Source: Streptomyces caniscabiei (GTDB lineage: Bacteria; Actinomycetota; Actinomycetes; Streptomycetales; Streptomycetaceae). Taken from it: DNA of 64,000 nucleotides. The notes below the pieces were generated by a model. It was not told the DNA's origin. It did not search any database and was given only the letters and a program-made list of their open reading frames with translations. The translations under genes and the position numbers were made by a program. Shown here one piece after another: positions 50,111-58,874 of the stretch; positions within the stretch are counted from its first letter, which is position 1; each line of letters begins with the position of its first letter. Where the stretch lies: positions 259,546 to 323,545 of the forward strand of contig NZ_JABXWI010000013.1 of assembly GCF_014930365.1 (NCBI RefSeq), given 5' to 3'.

Positions 50111-51796
50111 ATGCGCGTGGGGCCGTACGAACGGCATCGCGGGCTGCTCCAGCAGGCGGTACGGGCCATGGCGGCCGGCGAGTGCTGCGCCCTGTTCACC
50201 CGCGCGGGACGGGGCGGCACCGACGCGGGCATGCGGTCGGCACGGACCGCGGAGAAGGTGTTCGGCTCGCTGCTGGGCCGCCCCTTCGACCTCGGCCAGC
50301 CCGGTGAACTCGGCCGGGTGCGCACCGAGACCTCGCCGTACGGCGTCGCCATGGACATCGACCACCCGCGGTGCGACCCCGCGGTGCTGATGGCGGCGGC
50401 CCGCCGGGCGATGGCCGGCTGGCGGGCCGACGGGCCGTACCAGCGGGCGGGGGTGGCGGTGGAGATACTGCGCCGGCTGAACACCCGCAGCCATGAACTG
50501 GCGCTCGCGGTGCACCACACCACGGGCCGGTCCCTCACGGCCGCCTTCCGGGCCGCCGGGCCGCCCGCCCAGGACCGCGCGCTGGAGGTGGTGGCCCGCG
50601 CGTTCGCCGAGTCGGAGCGCGTTCCCCCGGACCTGCACTGGGAGAGTCCGCGCCGCCGCAAGGAACCGCTGGCGATGGCGGGCACGTGCGCCCTGGCGCC
50701 GCGCGGTGTGTCGCTGCTCGTCGGCTGCCCCGAGCATCCGACCTGGAACGGCTGGCCGGGCCTGTTCGCCAGCCTGGTGACCGGCAACCCGGTGATCGTG
50801 GCCCCGCACCCCAGGTCCGTACTGCCGCTGGCGATCACCGTGCGCGTCGCGCGGCAGGTGCTGGCGGAGGCGGGACACGACCCCGACCTCGTCACCCTGG
50901 CGGTGGCGGCACCCGGGGAACCCCTGTGGCAGCGGCTGGCGACGGACCCGGCGGTGCGCATCGTCGACTTCACCGGCCCGGCCCGGTGCGCCGACTGGCT
51001 GGAGCGACACGCCCGGCAGGCCGCCGTGTTCGCCCACCGGACCGGACTGAATACCGTGGTCCTCGACTCCACCGAGGACTACCGGGGCCTGGTGCGCGGC
51101 CTCGCGCGCTCCCTGTGCCTGTGCAACGGAACGGTCCGTACGACACCGCAGAACATCCTGGTGCCGGCGACGGGCATCACGACCGACGAGGGGCGCAAGA
51201 CCCTCCGGGACCTCGGCGCCGACCTCGGCGAGGCCGTCGACCGGCTGCTCGGGCACCCGGCGCGCGTGGCGAGGCTGCTGGGCGCGATCGTCGACGACGA
51301 GGTGCGCACGGGACTGACGCAGGCCGCGCGACACGGCGCGGTCGTGCACGCTTCCGGGGCACTGCGCCATCCGGACCATCCCGGCGCCGACCTGCGCAGC
51401 CCGCTCGTGGTCCGGCTGGGGGCGCGCGACGAGCGGGTCTACGCCCGTGAGTGGCCCGGCCCCGTCTCCTTCCTGGTGGGCACCGACTCGACCTCGCACA
51501 GCCTGGAGATCTTCCGCCGCACGGTCGGCCGCCACGGCGCGCTGTTCGCCGCGGTGCACTCGACGGACCCGCTGGTGCTGGCGGCCGCCGAGGCGGGAGC
51601 GCTGGACGCCGGGGTCCACCTGGTGGAGAACCTCGCCGACGACCTGCCCGCCGATCCCTCCTCGACCGCGCCCGAACCGCCGGACGGGGGCGCGCACTTC
51701 GTCACCGGACGTTTTCGCGTGGTGCGCTCGCGCGGCCGCCTCGCCGCTCCCGAGCGCCCGCCCGCGCGCGACCCCGAGGAACTCGTCGGCGCCTGA
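50111..51796 (+). CDS. PaaN-like aldehyde-dehydrogenase-fold protein lacking the catalytic Cys
   Basis: 561 residues, collinear with the intact PaaN encoded at 57162-58874 and clearly paralogous. At the active-site segment PaaN has GQMCTTPQN (Cys349), whereas this protein has GTVRTTPQN, placing Arg343 where the nucleophile should be. The frame is intact and the flanking residues are conserved, so it looks like a maintained pseudoenzyme rather than decay. It could bind acyl-aldehydes, act as a subunit or sense a ligand. It lies between the aminotransferase (5 bp upstream) and the Lrp gene. GTG/ATG choice: ATG 50111 follows GAGAGGCTGACGGCC. Confidence 0.85.
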   Translation: MRVGPYERHRGLLQQAVRAMAAGECCALFTRAGRGGTDAGMRSARTAEKVFGSLLGRPFDLGQPGELGRVRTETSPYGVAMDIDHPRCDPAVLMAAARRAMAGWRADGPYQRAGVAVEILRRLNTRSHELALAVHHTTGRSLTAAFRAAGPPAQDRALEVVARAFAESERVPPDLHWESPRRRKEPLAMAGTCALAPRGVSLLVGCPEHPTWNGWPGLFASLVTGNPVIVAPHPRSVLPLAITVRVARQVLAEAGHDPDLVTLAVAAPGEPLWQRLATDPAVRIVDFTGPARCADWLERHARQAAVFAHRTGLNTVVLDSTEDYRGLVRGLARSLCLCNGTVRTTPQNILVPATGITTDEGRKTLRDLGADLGEAVDRLLGHPARVARLLGAIVDDEVRTGLTQAARHGAVVHASGALRHPDHPGADLRSPLVVRLGARDERVYAREWPGPVSFLVGTDSTSHSLEIFRRTVGRHGALFAAVHSTDPLVLAAAEAGALDAGVHLVENLADDLPADPSSTAPEPPDGGAHFVTGRFRVVRSRGRLAAPERPPARDPEELVGA

Positions 51797-51800
51797 CCGG

Positions 51801-51828
51801 CCGGGCCCGCCCCACGGGACGGGCCCGG
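51801..51828 (+). terminator. Hairpin after the PaaN-like gene
   Basis: CCGGGCCCG (51801-51809) pairs perfectly with CGGGCCCGG (51820-51828), 10-nt loop, between this gene and the convergent Lrp gene. Confidence 0.6.
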
Positions 51829-51854
51829 TGGCGCGGTCCGCCCGGTACCGCCGG

Positions 51855-52355
51855 TCAGACCGTCCAGTCCGCCCCGCGCCCCCGCACCTCGTCGAACACC
51901 AGCCACGTCCGTGTCGACCGCACCCCGGGAACGGCCTGGATGCTCTCCAGCACGACCGAGCGCAACGCCTCGTTGTCCGGCGCGCGCACCAGCACCAGGA
52001 CGTCGAAGTCGCCCGTCACCAGGGAGACATGCTCCACGTACGGGATCTCGCGCAGCTCGCGCGAGATGTCCCGCCAGGCGGCCTGCTCGGTGCTCAGGGT
52101 GACGTAGGCGCTCGTGCCGAGGCCGGCCCGCTTGGGGTTCAGCTGCGCGGTGAAGCCTGTGATCACCCCTTCGGTCAGCAGCCGGCCGATGCGGGTGTAG
52201 GCGTTGGCGCGCGAGATGTGCACCTGTTCGGCCAGCGCGCGGACCGATTGGCGGGCGTCCTTCAGCAGCCGGGCCAGGATCTGGCGGTCGGTGTCGTCGA
52301 GCGGCACGGCAGTTCGTCCGGGCACGGGCCCCGTCGGCGAGTCCATCTCGGACAC
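51855..52355 (-). CDS. Lrp/AsnC-family transcriptional regulator (BkdR-like)
   Basis: 166 residues from GTG 52355, with GGAG nine bases upstream; the frame runs 10 codons further to GTG 52385 without a site. HTH DRQILARLLKDARQSVRALA with recognition helix HISRANAYTRIGRLL, then an RAM effector-binding domain (YVEHVSLVTGDFDVLVLV). Divergent from the 2-oxoacid dehydrogenase operon; in relatives such Lrp proteins regulate bkd-type operons in response to amino acids. The control element shared with the aminotransferase promoter is directly upstream, so both units are probable targets. Confidence 0.88.
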   Translation of the reverse strand: MSEMDSPTGPVPGRTAVPLDDTDRQILARLLKDARQSVRALAEQVHISRANAYTRIGRLLTEGVITGFTAQLNPKRAGLGTSAYVTLSTEQAAWRDISRELREIPYVEHVSLVTGDFDVLVLVRAPDNEALRSVVLESIQAVPGVRSTRTWLVFDEVRGRGADWTV

Positions 52356-52409
52356 ATTGCTCTCCAGAACATCGGAATGCGGCACTTCATCTGCGGTTCA
52401 CGCGAAGTC

Positions 52410-52450
52410 TTGAACACATATTCCCTCGTCGTCACCATTCTCCTGTCAAG
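52410..52450. promoter_or_regulatory. Shared promoter/operator element, copy B (2-oxoacid dehydrogenase operon)
   Basis: TTGAAC (52410-52415), 21 bp, ATTCTCCTGTCAAG (52437-52450), identical in spacing to copy A. It ends 25 bp before the E1-alpha start and lies in the divergent region with the Lrp gene, whose product is the probable binder. Confidence 0.65.
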
Positions 52451-52475
52451 CGTCCAGAGAAAGCGAGTGGCCTCC

Positions 52476-53597
52476 ATGTCCGTGAAGAGCCTCCGACAGA
52501 CGGTCCAGGGGTTCCTGCCGTCCCTCACGCCGGTGCGGTTCGTGGCCGAGGACGGTACCCCCGTGGCCAAGCCCCCGGTCGGCTACCCCGAGCCCTCGGA
52601 GGAGGCCCTGCGCGAGGCCTACCGCCTGATGGTCCTGGGGCGCCGCTTCGACACCCAGGCCACCGCGCTCACCAAGCAGGGCCGGCTCGCCGTCTACCCC
52701 TCCAGCCGGGGCCAGGAGGCCTGCCAGATCGGCGCCGTCCTCGCACTGCGTCCGGACGACTGGCTGTTCCCGACCTACCGGGACTCCGTCGCCCTGGTCA
52801 CCCGGGGCATCGACCCGGTCGAGGTGCTCACCCTGCTGCGCGGCGACTGGCACTGCGGCTACGACCCGGCCGCCACCCGCGTCGCCCCCCAGTGCACCCC
52901 GCTGGCCACCCAGGTGCTGCACGCCACCGGCATGGCGGAGGCGCAGCGCCGCAAGGGCGAGGACGGCGTGGCCCTGGCCCTCGTCGGCGACGGCGCCACC
53001 AGCGAGGGCGACTTCCACGAGGCGCTGAACTTCGCGGCCGTCCTCCGCGCGCCGGTCGTCTTCTTCGTCCAGAACAACCAGTACGCGATCTCCGTCCCGC
53101 TGGCCCGGCAGACCGCGGCCCCCGCCCTCGCCTACAAGGGCATCGGCTACGGGATGCGCTCCGAGCAGGTCGACGGCAACGACCTGGTCGCCGTACTCGC
53201 GGTGCTCACCGACGCCGTCGCGCACGCCCGCGCCGGGCACGGCCCCGTCCTGGTCGAGGCGCACACCTACCGCATGGACGCGCACACCAACGCCGACGAC
53301 GCGACCCGCTACCGCGACGCCGAGGAGGTCGAGCGCTGGAGCGCCGCGGATCCCCTCGGCCGGCTGGAGACACATCTGCGCGCCCGGGGCGCGCTCACCG
53401 ACGCCGACGCGGCGGCGGCACGGGAGGAGGCGGAAGCGCTGGCCGCGGACCTTCGCACCCGGATGAACGCGGACACCACCGCCGACCCGATGGAGCTCTT
53501 CGACCACGTCTACGCCGAGCCGACCCCGCAACTGCTGGAGCAGCGCGCCCAGTTGGCGGCGGAACTCGCCGAGACCGCACAGCCCGAGGAGGACTGA
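52476..53597 (+). CDS. 2-oxoacid dehydrogenase E1 component, alpha subunit
   Basis: 373 residues from ATG 52476; the frame upstream overlaps other genes. ThDP-binding motif GDGATSEGDFHEALNFAAVL ending at VQNNQYAIS; phosphorylation-loop-like region YRMDAHTNADDATRY. It decarboxylates a 2-oxo acid and reductively acylates E2 with E1-beta. The branched-chain (bkd) type is the nearest match; the paa neighbours and aminotransferase raise phenylpyruvate as a substrate. It is the first gene of an E1a-E1b-E2 operon (3-bp gap to E1-beta). No E3 (lipoamide dehydrogenase) is in the window. Confidence 0.92.
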   Translation: MSVKSLRQTVQGFLPSLTPVRFVAEDGTPVAKPPVGYPEPSEEALREAYRLMVLGRRFDTQATALTKQGRLAVYPSSRGQEACQIGAVLALRPDDWLFPTYRDSVALVTRGIDPVEVLTLLRGDWHCGYDPAATRVAPQCTPLATQVLHATGMAEAQRRKGEDGVALALVGDGATSEGDFHEALNFAAVLRAPVVFFVQNNQYAISVPLARQTAAPALAYKGIGYGMRSEQVDGNDLVAVLAVLTDAVAHARAGHGPVLVEAHTYRMDAHTNADDATRYRDAEEVERWSAADPLGRLETHLRARGALTDADAAAAREEAEALAADLRTRMNADTTADPMELFDHVYAEPTPQLLEQRAQLAAELAETAQPEED

Positions 53598-53600
53598 CCC

Positions 53601-54722
53601 ATGACCGATGCCACCATGACCACCGATGCCGCCACGGCCACCGATGCCGCCACGGCCACCGATGCCGCCAGGGCCACGGACGCGGACAGCACCAGGGCCG
53701 CCGCCGCCAAGATCACCATGGCGCAGGCGCTCAACACCGCGCTGCGCGACGCACTGCGCGAGGACGACCGGGTGCTCGTCTTCGGCGAGGACGTCGGCCC
53801 GCTCGGCGGTGTCTTCCGCATCACCGACGGACTGACCCGGGACTTCGGCGAGGAGAGGTGCTTCGACACCCCGCTCGCCGAGGCCGGCATCGTCGGGCTC
53901 GCCGTCGGCATGGCGATGGGCGGCTTCCGCCCCGTGGTGGAGATGCAGTTCGACGCCTTCGCCTACCCGGCCTTCGAGCAGATCGCCTCCCATGTCGCCA
54001 AGTTGCGCAACCGGACCCGGGGACGGCTCACCCTGCCCATGGTGATCCGCGTCCCGTACGCGGGCGGTATCGGCGGGGTCGAGCACCACTGCGACTCCAG
54101 CGAGGCCTACTACGCGCACACCCCCGGCCTGAAGGTCGTCACCCCGGCGACGGCCGAGGACGCGTACTGGCTGCTGAGGGACGCGATCGCCGACCCGGAC
54201 CCAGTGGTCTTCCTGGAACCGAAGAAGCTGTACTGGTCCCGCGAGGACACCGACCTGGAGCGCCGGGGCGCACTGCCGTTCGGGCGGGCCGCCGTACGGC
54301 GGGAGGGCCGTGACGCCACGGTCGTCGCGTACGGGCCGTCGGTTCCGGTGGCCCTGGCCGCGGCCGACGCCGCGGCGGCCGAGGGCATCGAGCTGGAGGT
54401 CGTCGACCTGCGCACGATCGTCCCCTTCGACGACGAGACGGTGACGGCTTCCGTACGGCGGACCGGGCGCTGTCTGGTCGTCCAGGAGGCGCAGGGCTTC
54501 GCCGGGGTGGGGGCGGAGATCGCCGCACGCGTGCAGGAACGCTGCTTCCACTCGCTGGCCGCCCCCGTCCTGCGGGTGAGCGGTTTCGACATCCCCTATC
54601 CGCCGCCGAAACTGGAGCACGCGCATCTGCCCGGTGTCGACCGGGTCCTCGACGCCGTCGACCGCCTCCAGTTCGGGGACGAACCCGACACCCTGCATCT
54701 GGTGAAGGGAGCGGTCGCATGA
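53601..54722 (+). CDS. 2-oxoacid dehydrogenase E1 component, beta subunit
   Basis: 373 residues, ATG 53601. The first 30 residues are a Thr-Asp-Ala repeat (TDAATATDAATATDA) from short in-frame repeats. The transketolase-like fold follows (about 37 on: KITMAQALNTALRDALREDD; VFGEDVGPLGGVFRITDGL; EAGIVGLAVGMAMGGFRPVV). It forms the heterotetramer with E1-alpha, supplying part of the ThDP site. It overlaps the E2 gene by four bases. Confidence 0.92.
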   Translation: MTDATMTTDAATATDAATATDAARATDADSTRAAAAKITMAQALNTALRDALREDDRVLVFGEDVGPLGGVFRITDGLTRDFGEERCFDTPLAEAGIVGLAVGMAMGGFRPVVEMQFDAFAYPAFEQIASHVAKLRNRTRGRLTLPMVIRVPYAGGIGGVEHHCDSSEAYYAHTPGLKVVTPATAEDAYWLLRDAIADPDPVVFLEPKKLYWSREDTDLERRGALPFGRAAVRREGRDATVVAYGPSVPVALAAADAAAAEGIELEVVDLRTIVPFDDETVTASVRRTGRCLVVQEAQGFAGVGAEIAARVQERCFHSLAAPVLRVSGFDIPYPPPKLEHAHLPGVDRVLDAVDRLQFGDEPDTLHLVKGAVA

Positions 54723-56128
54723 CCACGGCAACGCGTCCGGAGCAGTTGTTCCGGCTGCCCGACCTCGGCGAAGGGCTGACCGAGGCGGAGATCGTCGAAT
54801 GGAAGGTCGCCGTCGGCGACACGGTGACCGTCGACCAGGTCGTGGTCGAGGTCGAGACCGCCAAGGCCGCGGTCGAGGTGCCGGTCCCGTACGCGGGCAC
54901 CGTGCTCCGGCTGCACGCGGAGGCGGGCTCGGCGCTGCCGGTGGGGGAGCCGCTGATCACCGTGGGGGCGGAGGCCCTCGCCGGGGCCGACGGTTCCGCG
55001 CGCGTGCCCCGGCGAGAGGACGCGGGTGGCGCACCGGACCCGGTGGCGCCGGCCGACGCTGCGGCGGAGCGTTACCGGGAGGAGGAACAGGCCGGATCCG
55101 GCAATGTGCTGATCGGCTACGGCACCGGCCACGGCCCGACGACCTCGCGCCGGCGCCGGCGTCGCCCCGCCACGTTCCACAGCGCGGCACCGGCGAGCGC
55201 CGCCGCCGCTGCCACGGAAACTCACGCCCCGCGGGCGATCTCGCCCCTCGTGCGGAGGATGGCCCGGGACCACGGCGTCGACATCACCGGTGTGTCACCG
55301 TCCGGCCCGGCGGGAGTCGTCCTCAGAAGGGACGTCGAGCAGGCCATCGCCCTGGCCGGCCGGACCACGAGCCGGAGCCCGGCCGACCAGGCCGTGGCGC
55401 CCGCCCCCGCACCGCGGGGGACGACCACGACGACCGGCCCCGAGCGCATTCCCCTGCGCGGAGTCCGCCGCGCCGTCGCCGACAAGCTCTCCCGCAGCCG
55501 GACCGAGATCCCCGACGCCACCACCTGGGTCGACGTCGACGCGACCGGGCTGCTCCAGGCCAAGAAGGCGTTGGAGTCCGCCGGAACCGGCACCCGTGTC
55601 GGTCTGCTGGCGCTCTTCGCCCGCATCTGTGTCGCCGGGCTGCGCCGCTTCCCCGAGCTGAACTCCACGGTCGACACCGAGCGCCGGGAGATCCTCCGTC
55701 ACGCCGAGGTGCACCTGGGCTTCGCCGCCCAGACCGAACGCGGGCTGGTCGTCCCGGTCGTCCGTGACGCCCACCTCATGACCACCGTCCAACTGGCCGC
55801 CGAACTGGCCCGGTTGACCGAGCTCGCGCGCGGCGGGAACCTGCCGCCGCACGCACTGACCGGGGGCACGTTCACCCTGAACAACTACGGGGTGTTCGGC
55901 GTCGACGGGTCCACCCCGATCATCAACCACCCGGAGGCCGCCCTCCTCGGCGTGGGCCGACTCGTCGACAAACCCTGGGTCGTCGACGGGCAGTTGACGG
56001 TCCGCAAGGTCACCCAGCTCTCGTTCAGCTTCGACCACAGGGTCTGCGACGGCGGAGTGGCCGGTGGCTTCCTGCGCTTCGTGGCCGACTGCGTCGAGCG
56101 CCCGGCGACCCTCCTCGCGGATGTCTGA
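54719..56128 (+). CDS. Dihydrolipoamide acyltransferase (E2)
   Basis: 469 residues. One N-terminal lipoyl domain with modified Lys49 (VETAKAAVEVPV), an Ala/Pro/Arg linker, an E1/E3-binding domain (about 174-205: RAISPLVRRMARDHGVDITG) and the catalytic core (240-465) ending with the acyltransferase motif DHRVCDGG (His440). It transfers the acyl group to CoA. Single lipoyl domain and order match bkd-type complexes. The E3 partner is encoded elsewhere. Its stop is 7 bp from the convergent membrane protein gene. Confidence 0.93.
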   Translation: MTTATRPEQLFRLPDLGEGLTEAEIVEWKVAVGDTVTVDQVVVEVETAKAAVEVPVPYAGTVLRLHAEAGSALPVGEPLITVGAEALAGADGSARVPRREDAGGAPDPVAPADAAAERYREEEQAGSGNVLIGYGTGHGPTTSRRRRRRPATFHSAAPASAAAAATETHAPRAISPLVRRMARDHGVDITGVSPSGPAGVVLRRDVEQAIALAGRTTSRSPADQAVAPAPAPRGTTTTTGPERIPLRGVRRAVADKLSRSRTEIPDATTWVDVDATGLLQAKKALESAGTGTRVGLLALFARICVAGLRRFPELNSTVDTERREILRHAEVHLGFAAQTERGLVVPVVRDAHLMTTVQLAAELARLTELARGGNLPPHALTGGTFTLNNYGVFGVDGSTPIINHPEAALLGVGRLVDKPWVVDGQLTVRKVTQLSFSFDHRVCDGGVAGGFLRFVADCVERPATLLADV

Positions 56129-56135
56129 CCCGCGG

Positions 56136-56900
56136 TCAGGGCCGAGCCGGCGCGTCCTCCGCCGTGGTGCCGTCGGTCGCGGCGGGCGGGGGACCGCTCT
56201 GCCGGAGTCGGCGCTGTCTGTGGACGACGAGCATCGCGGCCGTGGCACCGGTGGCGACCGGGACGAGCGGCCAGAACCGGGGATGGTCGGTACCGAGGGC
56301 GGCGGGGACCAGGGCCAGCGGGACGATCGTGGCCGCTCCGACGATGATGCCGAACGTGCTTCCCCAGAAGACGTCGTGCGAGTCGGTCGCGTCGGTGCCG
56401 CCCCGGCGCGACCCCCGGACGCGTGCCGCCACCAGCAGGACGATCGAGTAACCCATCGCCAGGGGGTAGAGGACGAGGAGGACGGCGCCTCCGGGGCCGC
56501 TGTTCCACCCGTGCCAGACATAGTCCCCGTCGAGCTCGACCACGTGTCCGTGCCACAGGCCGACCCGGGCGTGATCACCCATGTCCAGCCCGCTGCTGCC
56601 GTCGTCCGTCACCGACCGGACCTCGCCGTTCACCCGCAGGTCGAGCGTGACCTCGTGGCGGATCGTCACCTCCGCGGTGCGGTCCTGGCCCGTACCGCCG
56701 AGCGACTCCTTGCGTTCGTCCGTCCGGTTCACCACGGTGGCGTCCGCCCGTTCCAGGGTCCCCGAGGAACGGGCCGCCGCGATGGCCACCTCCTCGTACG
56801 TCCGCCAGGCGAACAGCGCGATCACCACCGCCATGGCCAGGCGGAACACCATCATGAACACCCGGGCCCGTCTCGACCGGCCCTCGCGTACGTCCGACAT
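56136..56900 (-). CDS. Membrane protein, DUF3592-like, function unknown
   Basis: 254 residues from ATG 56900 (GGAGGCAGCC before it). One N-terminal membrane helix (about 20-38), a beta-rich extracytoplasmic part with a short-motif loop (GDHARVGLWHGHVVELDGDY), then about three helices (around 135, 175 and 200). The soluble part resembles DUF3592-type proteins. It is convergent with E2 and divergent from paaN. No role in the pathway is implied. Confidence 0.7.
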   Translation of the reverse strand: MSDVREGRSRRARVFMMVFRLAMAVVIALFAWRTYEEVAIAAARSSGTLERADATVVNRTDERKESLGGTGQDRTAEVTIRHEVTLDLRVNGEVRSVTDDGSSGLDMGDHARVGLWHGHVVELDGDYVWHGWNSGPGGAVLLVLYPLAMGYSIVLLVAARVRGSRRGGTDATDSHDVFWGSTFGIIVGAATIVPLALVPAALGTDHPRFWPLVPVATGATAAMLVVHRQRRLRQSGPPPAATDGTTAEDAPARP

Positions 56901-57078
56901 GGCTGCCTCCCCTCCCACACCCCGCGACCCGCAGGATCAGGTGTTACCCCCACCGGAGATCTTTGACGCGACGGAGCAGGTGACGGAGCACGTGACGGCA
57001 CGTGACGGAGCGCGCGCCGGCGGACGTCGCGTCCGCGCGAGATCCAACTGAGTGGCACGTATCACGATTTCTCGCGCC

Positions 57079-57108
57079 TTGTCTCCCGACCGAACATTCG
57101 GTTAGCGT
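57079..57108 (+). promoter_or_regulatory. paaN promoter with PaaR-like TetR operator
   Basis: TTGTCT (57079-57084), 18-bp spacer, TAGCGT (57103-57108). The palindrome ACCGAACATTCGGT (57089-57102; arms ACCGAA and TTCGGT) fills the spacer. It resembles the site before paaA. A PaaR-type TetR repressor is expected by analogy but is not in the window. Confidence 0.6.
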
Positions 57109-57161
57109 GCGGCACGGCTCAATGATCCAGTCGCACCGCCGCAAGCCAAGAGGTGGAACAC

Positions 57162-58874
57162 ATGCCCCCAACTCCCCCTGACCGCCCGGACTTCTTCACC
57201 CGCCACCGCGCCCTGCTGGAGGAGGCGGTCGCCGCCACCGCCGCCCGGGACCACTGGACGCCGTATCCCGAGTCGCCCAGCAGATCCGCGTACGGCGAGG
57301 ACGCCGCCAAGGAGGGAGAGGCCGCGTACCGGGCGAGCCTGGGCGGCCACTTCGAACTCCCCGGCCATCCGGGGCACGGCGCGGTGGCGGCGGCCGAGAA
57401 GTCCCCGTACGGCTTCGCGCTGGGCGTGACCTACCCCCGAGTCGCCCCGCAGGAGGCGCTGTCGGCCGCGAGGACCGCCATGGTCTCGTGGCGCGACGCA
57501 GGGCCGGACGCCCGTGCGGGGGTGGCCGCGGAGATCCTCGCCCGGCTGAACGCGTCGAGCTTCGAGATCGCCCACGCCGTGCAGCACACCACCGGCCAGG
57601 CGTTCGTGATGGCCTTTCAGGCGGGTGGCCCGCACGCGCAGGACCGCGGCCTCGAAGCGGTCGCCCTCGCCTGGGCCGAGCAGAGCAGGCACCCGGCCAC
57701 GGCTCGCTGGAACAAGCCGCGGCCCAAGGGCGCGCCGCTGGTGATGGACAAGAAGTTCACGCCCGTCGGACGCGGGGTGGCGCTGTTGATCGCCTGCAAC
57801 ACCTTCCCCACCTGGAACGGTTATCCGGGCCTGTTCGCCTCCCTCGTCACCGGCAATCCGGTTGTCGTCAAACCGCACCCGGGTGCCGTCCTGCCGCTCG
57901 CGATCACCGTGCGCGTCGCCCGCGAGGTGCTGGCCGAGGCGGGCTTCGACCCGAACGTGGTGATCCTGGCCGCCGAGAGCCCCGAGGAGCGCACGGCCTC
58001 GGTGTACGCCCTCCACCCGGACGTGCGGATCATCGACTTCACCGGCTCCACCGAGTTCGGCGACTGGCTGGAGACCCACGCCCGCCAGGCCGTCGTGCAC
58101 ACCGAGAAGGCCGGTCTGAACACGGTGGTGCTGGACTCCACCGACGACTACCGCGGACTGCTGGGCAACCTCGCCTTCTCGCTGTCCCTCTACAGCGGCC
58201 AGATGTGCACCACCCCGCAGAACCTGCTGATACCGCGCGACGGCATCGCCACGGACCAGGGCGTCAGGAGCGCGGACGACTTCGCCGTCGACCTCGGGGC
58301 CGCCCTGGACCGGTTGCTAGGCGACCCGGCCCGCGCGGCCGGGACCTTGGGAGCCATCGTCGGCGACGGGGTGCGCGCACGTCTGGAGGAGGCCGCCGGG
58401 CTCGGCCGTACGGTGCGCGCGTCGGCGCCGGTCGAGCACCCGGAGTACCCGGAGGCGGTGGTCCGTACGCCGCTGGTGGCGCGGCTGGACGCGGAGAGCG
58501 ACCGCGAGATCTACACCCGCGAGTGGTTCGGGCCCGTCTCCTTCGTCATCGGCACCGACTCCACCGAGCACAGCCTCGCGGTCCTCCGCGAGACGGTGCG
58601 CGCACACGGCGCGCTGACCGCAGCCGTCCACTCCACGAGCGAAGACGTGCTGGCCACCGCCGAGTCGGCCGCCCTGGACGCCGGCGTGCACCTGTCGGAG
58701 AACCTCACCGGCGCGGTCTTCGTCAACCAGTCCGCCGCCTTCAGCGACTTCCACGGCAGCGCCGCCAACCCGGCGGCCAGCGCCACCCTGTCCGACCCCG
58801 CCTTCGTCACCGGCCGTTTCGCGACGCTCCAGTCGCGCCGGCCCGTTCCCGCCGAGGAGTCCGCCCATGTCTGA
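57162..58874 (+). CDS. paaN: Phenylacetate-degradation protein PaaN (aldehyde dehydrogenase fold)
   Basis: 570 residues; ATG 57162 has AAGAGG eight bases upstream. Aldehyde-dehydrogenase fold with catalytic Cys349 (GQMCTTPQN), NAD-loop VTGNPVVVKPHPGAVLPLAI and FTGSTEFGDWLETHARQ. In the phenylacetyl-CoA pathway this protein oxidises the ring-opened semialdehyde-type intermediate, the role played by the ALDH half of PaaZ in Escherichia coli. It opens a run paaN-thiolase-enoyl-CoA hydratase-dehydrogenase-hydratase (coupled or overlapping starts). Its catalytically altered paralogue lies at 50.1-51.8 kb. Confidence 0.9.
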   Translation: MPPTPPDRPDFFTRHRALLEEAVAATAARDHWTPYPESPSRSAYGEDAAKEGEAAYRASLGGHFELPGHPGHGAVAAAEKSPYGFALGVTYPRVAPQEALSAARTAMVSWRDAGPDARAGVAAEILARLNASSFEIAHAVQHTTGQAFVMAFQAGGPHAQDRGLEAVALAWAEQSRHPATARWNKPRPKGAPLVMDKKFTPVGRGVALLIACNTFPTWNGYPGLFASLVTGNPVVVKPHPGAVLPLAITVRVAREVLAEAGFDPNVVILAAESPEERTASVYALHPDVRIIDFTGSTEFGDWLETHARQAVVHTEKAGLNTVVLDSTDDYRGLLGNLAFSLSLYSGQMCTTPQNLLIPRDGIATDQGVRSADDFAVDLGAALDRLLGDPARAAGTLGAIVGDGVRARLEEAAGLGRTVRASAPVEHPEYPEAVVRTPLVARLDAESDREIYTREWFGPVSFVIGTDSTEHSLAVLRETVRAHGALTAAVHSTSEDVLATAESAALDAGVHLSENLTGAVFVNQSAAFSDFHGSAANPAASATLSDPAFVTGRFATLQSRRPVPAEESAHV

